The position numbers and the translations under genes were made by a program. 64,000 nucleotides of DNA, taken from contig DATMYF010000166.1 of NCBI GenBank assembly GCA_035561075.1, positions 29,328 through 93,327 on the forward strand. Reading direction: 5' to 3'. The notes under the pieces were generated by a model. That model was not told where the DNA came from. It was given only the letters and a program-made list of their open reading frames with translations, and searched no databases. Source of the DNA: JAMCRM01 sp035561075. GTDB taxonomy: Bacteria > Acidobacteriota > Terriglobia > Bryobacterales > Bryobacteraceae. Within the stretch, counting starts at the first letter, position 1, and every line of letters begins with the position of its first letter. Shown here in pieces: positions 43,529 through 52,475 of this stretch.

Positions 43529-44916
43529 CGCGCCCCTCCCGTCTTGCGCATTAGTTCCTCCACCTTACTGGCGATCCTCTCTTCGACCGCATCACCGAAG
43601 GGAGCGGGCAGTCCGTATTCGAGCAGGCCCTCGGTGCCTTCATACCCGCCTTCCTTCAGCACTCGGAGTGAGGGAATATAGGCGAGCAGTTCGTTGTTGT
43701 ATCCGGCCACCCAGGTGTCATCCCACCCGTACTGCCGTTTGAAGCGCAAAGAATAATCGACTACTGGCTCGCCCGTGAGCGCCACCAGCTTCAGGTCGCG
43801 GCCGAACTGCCAGACCTGCACGGGAAACGGATAGCGTTCCGGCAGTTTGCCATCGCGCTCGAGTACACCGAGCAGGTATTCGAATTGCCGGCGCTGGAAC
43901 GGAGTGGCGGCCTTTTCCGCCCTGGCGCGCAGTTCGTTGGCAGTGGGCGCCTGCTGGAACGGCACGTCTGCGGTTTCAAGCGCCGTATTCAGCGGGCCGC
44001 GCACGGGCCGCATCTTGTCGCGCAGCACCAGGTCTACGGCGGCCGCAAGAATCTTTCCGTACATGGTGGCGAGTTCCACGCTGTAATGGCTCAGCTCGGG
44101 CTTATCGCCCTGGTAGCGCGGCAGTGGGTTGGCATCGCCTCCGCAACCCATCATAAAGAGCGCCATGGCGCCGGGCCAGGTCTTCTCCAGCGCCTCCTGC
44201 GCGTAGCCCGCATAATCGCCGCTCACCTGGTACCGGCCGAGGGCGGTGTTATGGCAGGCGTAGCCGAACAGCACCGCGCGCAGGGCGCCGTCGGGGCCGC
44301 GGACGCTCAGCACGGGAACGTCGTGGTCCACCGGTCCGGGAAGGCTACGGCCGCCGGGGCGCGCGCGCCGCCGGTTCACCGCGAAGCCAGCCAGCCCCTG
44401 CTCGAAGGAGAGCGTGGCCGGCGCGAGATTCCGGATGGATGCGCCGATCACCTCTATGTACCGGTCCATCAGTTCGCGGGTGTATCGCTCCACAGCGGCG
44501 GTCTGCCCGGCGTCCAGGTCGTAATAGAGGGGGAGCACCCCGGTGGTGACGGGGCAACTATGGTTGTGGGAGTAGTTGAGGATGAGCCGGTCCTTGGGCA
44601 ATTTGAAATCGCGCGCCGCTCGCTGGTGGATGGTGTCCACATTCTCGCGGCTCAAGCCGACCAGGTCGCTGGTGACGATGACGGAAGTCCGCCCCGCTTC
44701 GTCCTTGAGGGCCAGGGCCTTCACGTAAATATCCTGGATTACCTCCTCATGCGGTTTGGTGCGGCCGCCGTAGCCTGCCAGCCAGATGGGCTCCTTGGGG
44801 GTGATCACCGCTTTGGCCGCGCCCGCCAGCCAGCCGGAGTCGGCCGCGAAGGAGGGCGCCGCCAATATCACGAAGGCGGCGCCCGAAGCGATCCATCGAT
44901 GCTTTATGCGCTTCAT
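43525..44916 (-). CDS. Neutral/alkaline non-lysosomal ceramidase-like protein
   Basis: 463 residues with a signal peptide (SGAAFVILAAPSFAA). Matches the N-terminal domain of neutral ceramidase: AAKAVITPKEPIWLAGYGGR, DLVGLSRENVD, the metal-binding NYSHNHSCPVT and CGGDANPLPRY. Full ceramidases are about 650-700 residues and have a C-terminal Ig-like domain missing here, so it is the short bacterial form common in Acidobacteria and Planctomycetes, whose substrate is untested. Upstream of it, 2 nt apart, is the TonB receptor gene. Confidence 0.88.
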   Translation of the reverse strand: MKRIKHRWIASGAAFVILAAPSFAADSGWLAGAAKAVITPKEPIWLAGYGGRTKPHEEVIQDIYVKALALKDEAGRTSVIVTSDLVGLSRENVDTIHQRAARDFKLPKDRLILNYSHNHSCPVTTGVLPLYYDLDAGQTAAVERYTRELMDRYIEVIGASIRNLAPATLSFEQGLAGFAVNRRRARPGGRSLPGPVDHDVPVLSVRGPDGALRAVLFGYACHNTALGRYQVSGDYAGYAQEALEKTWPGAMALFMMGCGGDANPLPRYQGDKPELSHYSVELATMYGKILAAAVDLVLRDKMRPVRGPLNTALETADVPFQQAPTANELRARAEKAATPFQRRQFEYLLGVLERDGKLPERYPFPVQVWQFGRDLKLVALTGEPVVDYSLRFKRQYGWDDTWVAGYNNELLAYIPSLRVLKEGGYEGTEGLLEYGLPAPFGDAVEERIASKVEELMRKTGGAR

Positions 44917-44917
44917 A

Positions 44918-47900
44918 TCAAAAAATGAACTTCAATCCTAACTGTATATCGCGTGGGTCGCCCGTGGTGGAAGTCACCCGACCGAAGGTGGCGGTCCCGA
45001 GGGTCGTGCCCGGGTCGCCGAAGTTCGGATGGTTGGTCGCATTGAAGAACTCGCCGCGCAGTTGAACGGACTTTGATTCAGTGACGCGGAACACCTTCGC
45101 GACGGAGAGGTCCAGGTTGCGGAAACCGGGGCCGTCAATGATGTTTGCGCCTGCGTTTCCTAGCGTGAACTGGGCCGGCTGGGTGAAAGCGGTGGTGTCG
45201 AAGAAACGGGTCTCAGTCCGATCGGAACGCGTCAGGTTGGGGTCGGAGATGCGGTTGGGTACTTGCGTGATGCCGCCGGTATTGGCGATATCGCCCTGGG
45301 TCCGGGCGGTGAGCGGGAATCCCGTGCGCAGCACCAGCATCCCTGTAAGCTGCCAGCCTCCCAGAATGGCGTCCACCACCGCCGGCGCATTCGTTCCGAA
45401 CCTGCGGCCGCGCCCGTAGGGTAGCTCCCAGATGCCCGCATAGCTGAACCGGTGCGCCATGTGGAGCGACGAGATCGACTTGTTATTGCCGCCGAACCAC
45501 AAGTCCAGCCGGGTACGGTTATCGAGGGTTTTCGACCACGTGTACGCTGTGATGAACGACAGCCCGCGGGAGAAGCGCTGCTCCGCCTGCAACTCCAGGC
45601 CGTGATACGTGGACTGCCCGTCCGTCTGCCGGATCAGCACTGTGCTCATGTTCTGAATGGGGCGGCGCGCCTGTACGTTCCCGGGACCGGGGGCAGGCTC
45701 GTTGGGATAGAAGTCGCGCGGCAGCCCCACCCCGTGGTTGCCGACGTAACCCGCCTTCAGCACCATGCTGCGTGTGATCGACCGTTCGAGGAAGAAGTTC
45801 CACTGTTGCACGTAGGCTTCCTTCCAGTCGATGTTCTTGCCGTAGGGCGCGGGCCGGCTTCCGGGCGCAACGAAGTTGACCACGGGGGTCAGGTCGTCTA
45901 CCGGGTACGTGCGGAAGGACTGCTCGTCCGGGGACAAGGTGACGCTCCCCTGCCGGTTGAACGGCGGATTGAAGGCCAGCAGGATCCAGTAGTCCATCGT
46001 GTCGCGCTGATAGAAGAGCCCATACGCGCCCCTGGCCACAGTCTTGTCGTCGATTTGGTAAGCGAAGCCAACGCGCGGGGCGAAGTTGTTATTGTCGTTC
46101 TCGAGCAGGCTGCGGCCGAGACCGGCGGGCCGTTTCTGCGTCAGCGGGCTTCCGGTCTCCTGCGGAGTGATGATGACGGCGCTACCCGGCCCGGTGGGGT
46201 ATACGTTGCCGATCTTGTCGCGATTCGCCACAGGGCGGCCCATCCATTCGTAGCGCAAGCCCAGGTTCAGGGTAAGGCGCGAGGTCACCTTCCAGTCGTC
46301 CTGGATCCAGGGCATGAGATGGCTGTTGCGGTAGTTGGGATCCACGATATCCACGCTGGCGAAGATGCTGCGAGGCAGCCCCAGCAGGGTGTCGGCGAGC
46401 GCGTAGCCGGACGATCCGGGCCCGGCTGTCCATTGGCCGTTGAAGCTGTGAACGCCCGCAGGCGCCAAACCGTTGGGGAAGGTGTCGCGATGGCGGTAGC
46501 CGGTGAACCCGAACTTCGCCGTATGGCCGCCGCGGAGCCAGGCCAGGCTGGTGTGCACCTGGAAGATTTCGTTCTTCCACCCGCGCGGGCCCTCCGTGGT
46601 GGAGCCGCGGGTCTTGCCGGGCTGATTGCCGAAGACGCTGTACTCGGTGATGCTCCAGTAGGGCGCGTGCCAGCAAGCCGGGTCGGCACAAGCGCCTTTC
46701 AAACCCAGTTCGCGCGACACGTCGCGTTTAAACGCGCTCTCGGTCACCTCGTCCTGCTTAAAACGGCTATAGCCTGTTCGGAATTCGAGGACCTTCGACG
46801 GGCTCAGGGTGCTGGTCCAGTTCAGGACCGCGTGCTGCCCGCGAAACTTGTGGTTGTAGCTGAAGGCCGGCCATACAGGCGGCGCGGCTGTGTCGTTATC
46901 GCTGATCATATACCGCCCGAACAGCCGATTCTTGCTGTTCAGTTCCTGGTCGATCCGGGCCATGTACTGGTCGGTGCGGGTGGCTTGCGGCGCCAGCGAC
47001 TGGTAGTTGCTCACCGGACGGATGCCGCCTTGTCCAGCGCGGTTCGGCAGGGGCACGAATTCATCCATGAAACGCCGGGTGAGCGGGTGGATGCGAGACT
47101 GCGGAATGATGTTGTTCTCGAACGGCTGGCCGGTGGTCCAATCGTAAATCACACGTGGGGTGGGGTTCGAGGCATCGGTTTGCAGCAGCGCCGAGAAATC
47201 ACCCTGGCGGAACGCCGCGGTAGGCACCGTGGTGTCCTGGGTAAATCCCTGCCGCAGCCGCATGGAGTCCCACGACCCGAAGAAGAACGTCTTGTCGCGC
47301 CGGATGGGCCCGCCGATGGTTGCGCCAAAGGTGTTCCGGTTCAACTGCGGCCGCTTGTCCGCATACTTCTCGCGCGCGCCCAGTTTGGTGTTCCGCAGGA
47401 ATTCGAAAACGGAGCCGTGAAACTGGTTGGTGCCACTCTTGGTGACGATGTTGATCTGCCCGCCCGCTTCGCTGCCGAATTCGGCGTTGTAGTTGCTGGT
47501 CTGAACGCGCATCTCCTGGATGGCGTCGACGGACGGTGAGAAGATGTTCGTCTCGTGCTGCACCTCTTTGCCTGCCAGGCCGTCGAAGAGGTACTGGTTG
47601 TATTTGGCGCTCTGGCCGTGCACGCTGAACGACCCCTGCCAGGTGCCGCGTTCCGCCTGGTGGCGGCTGTTGTCGCGCGATTCAACCACGCCGGCCGAGA
47701 GTAGCGGAAGCTGCATGAAATCCCGCGCGGCGAGGGGAAGGTCCACCACCTGCCGGTTTTCGACCAGCCCCCCGACCTGCGAGTCGGTGGTCTGGAGCAG
47801 CGGCGCACCGGCCGATACCTCCACCTGTTCCGTGACCGCTCCGACCTCCATCCGAAGATCCAGTTCGAGCGACTGGTTCACTTCCAGCCGCGTCTTTTCG

Positions 47901-48166
47901 GTGGTTGTCTTCTTGAAACCGGGATGCTCTGCGGACACTGTGTACTCGCCGGAGAGCAGGGTGGGGAAGGTGTAGCGCCCCACTTCGTTCGTTAGCGTAG
48001 ACTGCGAGACACCGCGGTTGACATCCGTTACGGTTACCCGGGCCCCTGTAACCACGGCGCCGGTCGTATCGCGGACGCTGCCGCCGATACGAGACGCGAT
48101 CTGGCCGAGCAGGGGAGCGGCTAAAGCGAGGGAAAGCAGGGTACACTGCACTCGTTTCGCGAACAT
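44918..48166 (-). CDS. TonB-dependent receptor, Oar-like
   Basis: 1082 residues. Signal peptide ends near AAPLLGQ; CarboxypepD-regulatory domain about 28-110 (GGSVRDTTGAVVTGARVTVT); plug about 120-240 (NRQVVDLPLAARDFMQLPLL, FDGLAGKEVQHETN, GGQINIVTKSGTNQFHGSVF); then a long 22-stranded barrel ending in Phe (QLGLKFIF). This architecture is that of Oar/acidobacterial receptors. Substrate unknown; co-direction with ceramidase and secreted genes suggests uptake of products or sensing. Ribosome site GGAGGGG at 48171-48177, partly inside a hairpin. Confidence 0.93.
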   Translation of the reverse strand: MFAKRVQCTLLSLALAAPLLGQIASRIGGSVRDTTGAVVTGARVTVTDVNRGVSQSTLTNEVGRYTFPTLLSGEYTVSAEHPGFKKTTTEKTRLEVNQSLELDLRMEVGAVTEQVEVSAGAPLLQTTDSQVGGLVENRQVVDLPLAARDFMQLPLLSAGVVESRDNSRHQAERGTWQGSFSVHGQSAKYNQYLFDGLAGKEVQHETNIFSPSVDAIQEMRVQTSNYNAEFGSEAGGQINIVTKSGTNQFHGSVFEFLRNTKLGAREKYADKRPQLNRNTFGATIGGPIRRDKTFFFGSWDSMRLRQGFTQDTTVPTAAFRQGDFSALLQTDASNPTPRVIYDWTTGQPFENNIIPQSRIHPLTRRFMDEFVPLPNRAGQGGIRPVSNYQSLAPQATRTDQYMARIDQELNSKNRLFGRYMISDNDTAAPPVWPAFSYNHKFRGQHAVLNWTSTLSPSKVLEFRTGYSRFKQDEVTESAFKRDVSRELGLKGACADPACWHAPYWSITEYSVFGNQPGKTRGSTTEGPRGWKNEIFQVHTSLAWLRGGHTAKFGFTGYRHRDTFPNGLAPAGVHSFNGQWTAGPGSSGYALADTLLGLPRSIFASVDIVDPNYRNSHLMPWIQDDWKVTSRLTLNLGLRYEWMGRPVANRDKIGNVYPTGPGSAVIITPQETGSPLTQKRPAGLGRSLLENDNNNFAPRVGFAYQIDDKTVARGAYGLFYQRDTMDYWILLAFNPPFNRQGSVTLSPDEQSFRTYPVDDLTPVVNFVAPGSRPAPYGKNIDWKEAYVQQWNFFLERSITRSMVLKAGYVGNHGVGLPRDFYPNEPAPGPGNVQARRPIQNMSTVLIRQTDGQSTYHGLELQAEQRFSRGLSFITAYTWSKTLDNRTRLDLWFGGNNKSISSLHMAHRFSYAGIWELPYGRGRRFGTNAPAVVDAILGGWQLTGMLVLRTGFPLTARTQGDIANTGGITQVPNRISDPNLTRSDRTETRFFDTTAFTQPAQFTLGNAGANIIDGPGFRNLDLSVAKVFRVTESKSVQLRGEFFNATNHPNFGDPGTTLGTATFGRVTSTTGDPRDIQLGLKFIF

Positions 48167-48175
48167 ATGACCCCT

Positions 48176-48216
48176 CCAGCGCCCGGCGCGTGCTGGGAGC
48201 TGCCGGGCAGCGCTGG
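48176..48216 (-). promoter_or_regulatory. Leader hairpin touching the TonB-receptor ribosome site
   Basis: CCAGCGC (48176-48182) pairs with GCGCTGG (48210-48216) with CCGGC/GCCGG nested inside and a small bulge. The outer base pairs include the first two bases of the GGAGGGG ribosome site, so folding could lower translation. In the 5' leader of the minus-strand receptor mRNA. Confidence 0.45.
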
Positions 48217-48285
48217 GGCAATGTTTACCACCGGGTCAACTCCGCGTCAACCCTTACGGAGTCGTGACTGCGCGTTTCGAAACGT

Positions 48286-48314
48286 TTGATATAAGGCGGG
48301 GTTGGGTCTATACT
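48286..48314 (+). promoter_or_regulatory. Promoter of the alpha/beta hydrolase gene
   Basis: -35 TTGATA (48286-48291), 17-bp spacer, -10 TATACT (48309-48314): a near-consensus housekeeping promoter. Predicted start near 48321, about 8 nt before the GTG at 48329. Confidence 0.7.
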
Positions 48315-48328
48315 GCATCGAAGCCGCC

Positions 48329-49405
48329 GTGTCTACAAAACGCGCCTCCGCTTTGCTGCTGCTGGTTCTCCTGCTTCCGTGCCGCGCCGCGGACCCGCCT
48401 CTCTATCCCGAGCGACGGGATCTGCTCTATTACCTCGATTCCGCAGGCCGCAAGCAGCCCGTCCGCACGCCCGCGGATTGGGCCAGACGCGTCGCCCATG
48501 TGAAGGCTTCCATGGAACTCGCGATGGGGCCGCTCCCGGAACTCGACAAGCAGCCGCCGCGACTGGCGATGATCGAAGAGACACGCCTTGAGCACTACAC
48601 CCGACGGAAAGTCACATACACTGCCGAGAAGGACGACCGCGTATCCGCCTACCTGCTGGTTCCTCACCAGGCCGGCCGGCATCCGGCGGCCATCTGCCTC
48701 CCAGGCAGTTCCGAGCCCGGAAAGGCCGTGCCCGCGGGACTGGAGGGCAATCCCAACCTCGCCTATGGTCACGAACTGGCCGAGCGCGGTTACGTCGCCC
48801 TCGTCATCGACTATCCGATGCTGCACCGCCGGGACTACAAAACCGATCCCTACGCGATGGGGTACCGTAGCGCCACCATGAAGGGCATCGTAAATCACAG
48901 GCGCGGGGTCGATCTGCTGGCCTCCCTCCCGTACGTCGATCCGCACCGCATTGCCGTGATCGGCCATTCGCTGGGCGGGCATAACGCGCTGTTCCTGGCT
49001 GTTTTCGAACCGCGCATCCGGGCGGTGGTTTCGAGTTGCGGCTTCAACGTCTTCGCCAAACACGCCGGCGGCGACGTGTCCGCCTGGAGCCAGAAATACT
49101 ACATGCCGCTGATCAGGACGAAGTACGGGAACGACCCTGCACGCATACCGTTCGACTTCACGGAGGTACTTGCGGCGCTCGCGCCGCGGCCCGTCTTCAT
49201 CAACGCGCCGCTTCACGATGCGCCCGATTTCGAAGTCTCCGGTGTGCGTGATTGCGTCGACGCGGCCTTGCCGGTCTATTCCCGGGTGTTTCACGCGGCC
49301 GACCGGCTGGTGACGGTTTATCCGGATGCGGGCCACGATTTCCCACCCGAGGTCCGCCGTCAAGCGTACGGCTTTCTCGACCGCTGGCTCGCTAGCGTGC
49401 GGTAG
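48329..49405 (+). CDS. Secreted alpha/beta hydrolase
   Basis: 358 residues from GTG 48329, which begins a clean signal peptide (KRASALLLLVLLLPCRA). Dienelactone-hydrolase/acetyl-xylan-esterase type fold: nucleophile elbow GHSLGGHN, later acid and His in APLHDAPDF and PDAGHDFPPEVRR. Likely a periplasmic esterase of carbohydrate or lipid esters. Other in-frame start (TTG 48302) would remove the signal peptide's natural length and precede the -10 box, so it is rejected. Confidence 0.85.
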   Translation: MSTKRASALLLLVLLLPCRAADPPLYPERRDLLYYLDSAGRKQPVRTPADWARRVAHVKASMELAMGPLPELDKQPPRLAMIEETRLEHYTRRKVTYTAEKDDRVSAYLLVPHQAGRHPAAICLPGSSEPGKAVPAGLEGNPNLAYGHELAERGYVALVIDYPMLHRRDYKTDPYAMGYRSATMKGIVNHRRGVDLLASLPYVDPHRIAVIGHSLGGHNALFLAVFEPRIRAVVSSCGFNVFAKHAGGDVSAWSQKYYMPLIRTKYGNDPARIPFDFTEVLAALAPRPVFINAPLHDAPDFEVSGVRDCVDAALPVYSRVFHAADRLVTVYPDAGHDFPPEVRRQAYGFLDRWLASVR

Positions 49406-49408
49406 AAT
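49403..49408 (+). promoter_or_regulatory. -10 box six nt before the ferredoxin-methyltransferase ATG
   Basis: TAGAAT overlaps the stop region of the hydrolase gene and ends 6 nt before ATG 49415. No ribosome site and no clear -35. Predicted transcript starts at the ATG. Confidence 0.4.
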
Positions 49409-49414
49409 CGGCCC

Positions 49415-50761
49415 ATGCAGCCATTTCGTCTTCACGTCTTCGTCTGCGACCAGCAGAAGCCCGAGGGACTGCCGTGCTGCGGCGCCCGTGGAGGCGGCGA
49501 CATCGCCGGCGCGCTGCGGCGCGAGATCTCGAAAGCCGGACTTGCCGATGAAATCCAGGTGACCACGTGCGGCTCGCTCGGCCTCTGCGAGCGCGGCCCC
49601 AATATGGTTGTCTACCCGGAAGGCGTGTGGTACTCCGGGGTGCGTGCCGCGGACGCGGCGGAGATCGTGGAATCGCACTTCCGCAACGGCAAGCCCGTCG
49701 AGCGCCTGGTCAACACGGACCCGGCCGCGGTAAAGAGAGAGATCGAGGGCAACCGCGACCGGTATCTCGCCGCCATGCGCGCCCGCGACGCCGCGGGCAT
49801 GCTGCCGGACGAACTGGTCGCGATGATCGGGGCCTTTCGGGAGAGCCGCGCCATACTCACCGCGATCGAGCTCGACCTGTTCGATGCGGTCGGGCAGGGA
49901 GGCAATGCGGCGGCTATCGCGGCGCGCCTTCAGACTGATCTTCGGGCGACTGAAATGCTGGTTAACGCCCTCACCGCCATGGGGATGCTGGTAAAGCAGG
50001 ATGGCACGTTCCGCAACAGCCCCATCGCCGAACGCTACTTCACGGCCGGGTCGCGCGACAATGCCCGGATGGCCATGATGCACCAGGTGCGGCTATGGAA
50101 GACGTGGTCGAACCTGACGGAATCGGTGCGCACCGGCCGCCCGGCCCCGCCCGAGCCCGTGCCTTCCACCGAGGCCTTCATCGCGGCCATGCACCACAAC
50201 GCGGCCGCCGGTGCTGCCCCGGTGGTTGGAGCCGTGGGGACGGCTGGAGTGCGGCGCATGCTCGATGTGGGCGGCGGCTCGGGAGCTTATTCCATCGCCT
50301 TCGCGAAGGCCAACGCGGAATTGCGCGCCGAGATACTGGACCGCGCCCCGGTGGTCGAGATTGCGCAGCGCCATATCGCCGCCGCCGGCCTTGCCGATCG
50401 CGTGACCACACGGGTGGGCGATCTCCGCACGGACAGTTTCGGCGCGGGCTACGACCTGGTGCTGATCTCCGCGATCTGCCACATGCTCTCGCCGGAGGAG
50501 AATCGCGATCTGCTGCGCCGCGCGCACGAGGCGCTCGCGCCCGGTGGCCGTGTGGCCGTGCAAGACTTCATCCTCAACCCCGAAAAGACCGCCCCGCGCT
50601 TCGGCGCGCTCTTCTCCCTGAACATGCTGGTGAATACGGATAGCGGCGCTAGTTACAGCGAACCGGAATACAAGATCTGGCTCCGGGAGACGGGTTTCGG
50701 AGAGATCCGGCTGGTGCCGCTCCCGGGGCCGTCAGACGTGATTCTGGGGACACGGTCTTAG
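49415..50761 (+). CDS. Ferredoxin-like [2Fe-2S] domain fused to O-methyltransferase
   Basis: 448 residues. Residues 1-100: thioredoxin-like [2Fe-2S] domain, with Cys11, Cys21, Cys22, Cys52 and Cys58, then GPNMVVYPEGVWYSGV, the hallmark of that family. Residues about 130-450: class I O-methyltransferase of the Methyltransf_2 type with a dimerisation helix set (RAILTAIELDLFDAV) and SAM motif MLDVGGGSGAYS, then LISAICHML and PGGRVAVQDF. The fusion would tether a redox centre to a methyl transferase. Substrate unknown. The last 4 nt overlap the convergent gene. Confidence 0.87.
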   Translation: MQPFRLHVFVCDQQKPEGLPCCGARGGGDIAGALRREISKAGLADEIQVTTCGSLGLCERGPNMVVYPEGVWYSGVRAADAAEIVESHFRNGKPVERLVNTDPAAVKREIEGNRDRYLAAMRARDAAGMLPDELVAMIGAFRESRAILTAIELDLFDAVGQGGNAAAIAARLQTDLRATEMLVNALTAMGMLVKQDGTFRNSPIAERYFTAGSRDNARMAMMHQVRLWKTWSNLTESVRTGRPAPPEPVPSTEAFIAAMHHNAAAGAAPVVGAVGTAGVRRMLDVGGGSGAYSIAFAKANAELRAEILDRAPVVEIAQRHIAAAGLADRVTTRVGDLRTDSFGAGYDLVLISAICHMLSPEENRDLLRRAHEALAPGGRVAVQDFILNPEKTAPRFGALFSLNMLVNTDSGASYSEPEYKIWLRETGFGEIRLVPLPGPSDVILGTRS

Positions 50762-51906
50762 AAGCGGTTCAACTCGGCGACCAATGCGTCCAAGCCCTTC
50801 TTGCGGTAAAGCTCCGTCAAGCGCTGCTCCTCGGGCGACGGCGCCAGCACTTGCAGGAGCTGTGCGTTCGTCAGGTCCCGCCGGTTGGGCACCCATACGG
50901 TGCCGTTGGCGAACTCCACCTGGCTGACGAAGCCCGTCATTGCCTGCACGTATACCGGCTGGCCCCCATTGCGGCTGAAGCGCAGGGCGGTGTCCTGCAG
51001 CACCCGTCCTGTGCGGCCGGGGGGCAGGTAAAGGTCGGGATCCGATGCCGGCACGGATCCGGCCATGAACTGCTTGCCGCTGCGGTCTTTCACCACCCAG
51101 CCGATTTCCACGTACTTCACAGGCTGTGTGGAGCGGTTGCGCACCTCGATGCGCGGCGCGCGTGCTTCATTCCCGGCGATTTGCGCCCAGCCTTCGACCG
51201 GCGCCACCGGGGAATCCGGGAACTGCAGGAATGCGAACCGTTCCACGCGTTCCTGACCCGCCGAGGTCACCGAGCGCCCGCCGCGCGATACCGCTACATC
51301 GAGGCGCGGCCGTTCGGCCTGCATGGCCAGACTGGTGAGAACTTCCTGCCGCAAGCCGGGTGCTCCGGTGGCGGCCAGCACGCTCTTAAAGTGCTGGCGG
51401 TCGCGCTGGGCTTCTATCTCCCACGCGGTGAGGGACCGCCGCGAATCCAGGCGATTGGGGCCGTAAAACGAGAGATCCTGGAACAGCACGCCGTCGAGCG
51501 TCACGTTCACGAGCGGGCCGCCGGTCATCTGGGCGGGACGCAGCAGCCGCAAATCGATGCGCACCGGGAAAGTGGCCCCGGGCGCCACGCTCAAGCTGGG
51601 GGTGGCCACCGACCCGCGGCCGCCGGGCACAAATTCCTGCGCGGTCACCAGCAGCGTAATGCCGGCTATCCGTTTGTTGCTCGTATTTTGGAGCGACAGA
51701 GCCATGTGGAGGTCCACCACCATGGCACTGCCGCGCGCCGTGGCCCGCGACTCCCCGAGGTTGGCCGAACGCAACGCCACCGGCGCATCGGACGGAAGGT
51801 TGATGTTGAAGGAACTTTGCGGGTCGAGAGGCATCTCCTGCGCCAGGAGGCCCGCCATCCCCGCCACCGGCAGAATTGCCAGCCGGAACCACACGCTACT
51901 GCGCAT
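50758..51906 (-). CDS. Secreted protein of the sigma/anti-sigma operon
   Basis: 382 residues with a signal peptide (RLAILPVAGMAGLLAQ). The body is a series of beta-rich segments (VVDLHMALSLQNTSNKRIAG, PRIEVRNRSTQPVKYVEIGW) resembling a double Ig-like fold, followed by a helical C-terminus (EEQRLTELYRKKGLDALV). Not a known family. Its ATG overlaps the anti-sigma gene by 11 nt, so it is third in the ECF sigma operon and probably takes part in the stress response or senses envelope state. Confidence 0.75.
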   Translation of the reverse strand: MRSSVWFRLAILPVAGMAGLLAQEMPLDPQSSFNINLPSDAPVALRSANLGESRATARGSAMVVDLHMALSLQNTSNKRIAGITLLVTAQEFVPGGRGSVATPSLSVAPGATFPVRIDLRLLRPAQMTGGPLVNVTLDGVLFQDLSFYGPNRLDSRRSLTAWEIEAQRDRQHFKSVLAATGAPGLRQEVLTSLAMQAERPRLDVAVSRGGRSVTSAGQERVERFAFLQFPDSPVAPVEGWAQIAGNEARAPRIEVRNRSTQPVKYVEIGWVVKDRSGKQFMAGSVPASDPDLYLPPGRTGRVLQDTALRFSRNGGQPVYVQAMTGFVSQVEFANGTVWVPNRRDLTNAQLLQVLAPSPEEQRLTELYRKKGLDALVAELNRF

Positions 51907-52471
51907 AAACGTTATTGATCGTCACGTAGCCCGTATCGGAATCCACGTAACGAGCCCTCATGGAACCCTGGGCGCTCACCGAGAACGTCACCGCGTTTGC
52001 ATTCGGCGACGCACCGCCGTGCAGCAGACTGAGCGATTGCCCGCCGCCTTTAAGCTGAATCCCATTTGCCGTGGCTTCGAGGGTAATGCCCTCACCCGCC
52101 TTGGGTTGCGGGATGGGCCGCTCCAGCAGCACCCCCGCGCTCAACAGGGCGATGATACTGGCGCACGCCACCAGTGCTCGGGTGCTGAATAGCGGAACCC
52201 GGCGCGGCTCTTCCGGCTGTAGGCTGCCCACGCATTCCCCGGCCGCCAGGCCCAGCCTGATATTGGCCTTCATTTCCGCCGCCAGACGCCCCCAACCGGT
52301 ATCCGGAAAGTCCATCAGTTCCGGCAGGTCGGCTCGCAGGTCGGAATAGGTTTCCACCTCTTGCCGGCAGCGATCGCAAGCTGCCAGGTGCCTCTCTGTG
52401 CGCCAACGGGCCAGAAATCCCAAATCCTGCCCCGCGTATAGCGCCAGAGTCGCATCACTCGGGTGGGTCAT
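51896..52471 (-). CDS. Anti-sigma factor with zinc-finger domain
   Basis: 191 residues. ZAS motif: His28, Cys32, Cys35 in ERHLAACDRCRQEVE. A membrane helix follows (ALVACASIIALLSAGVLLE, about 96-118), and an extracytoplasmic part of about 70 residues ends INNVYAQ. ATG 52471 is 4 nt after the sigma gene stop. Expected to hold the upstream sigma factor inactive until a signal releases it. Confidence 0.85.
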   Translation of the reverse strand: MTHPSDATLALYAGQDLGFLARWRTERHLAACDRCRQEVETYSDLRADLPELMDFPDTGWGRLAAEMKANIRLGLAAGECVGSLQPEEPRRVPLFSTRALVACASIIALLSAGVLLERPIPQPKAGEGITLEATANGIQLKGGGQSLSLLHGGASPNANAVTFSVSAQGSMRARYVDSDTGYVTINNVYAQ

Positions 52472-52475
52472 CGTC

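Noticed and set aside
45452..47539. 695-codon open frame on the plus strand
   Set aside because: Lies wholly antisense to the TonB receptor, a GC-bias artefact; the receptor has all expected motifs.
48308..50083. 591-codon open frame on the minus strand
   Set aside because: Antisense to the alpha/beta hydrolase and methyltransferase genes, both of which have clear catalytic motifs.
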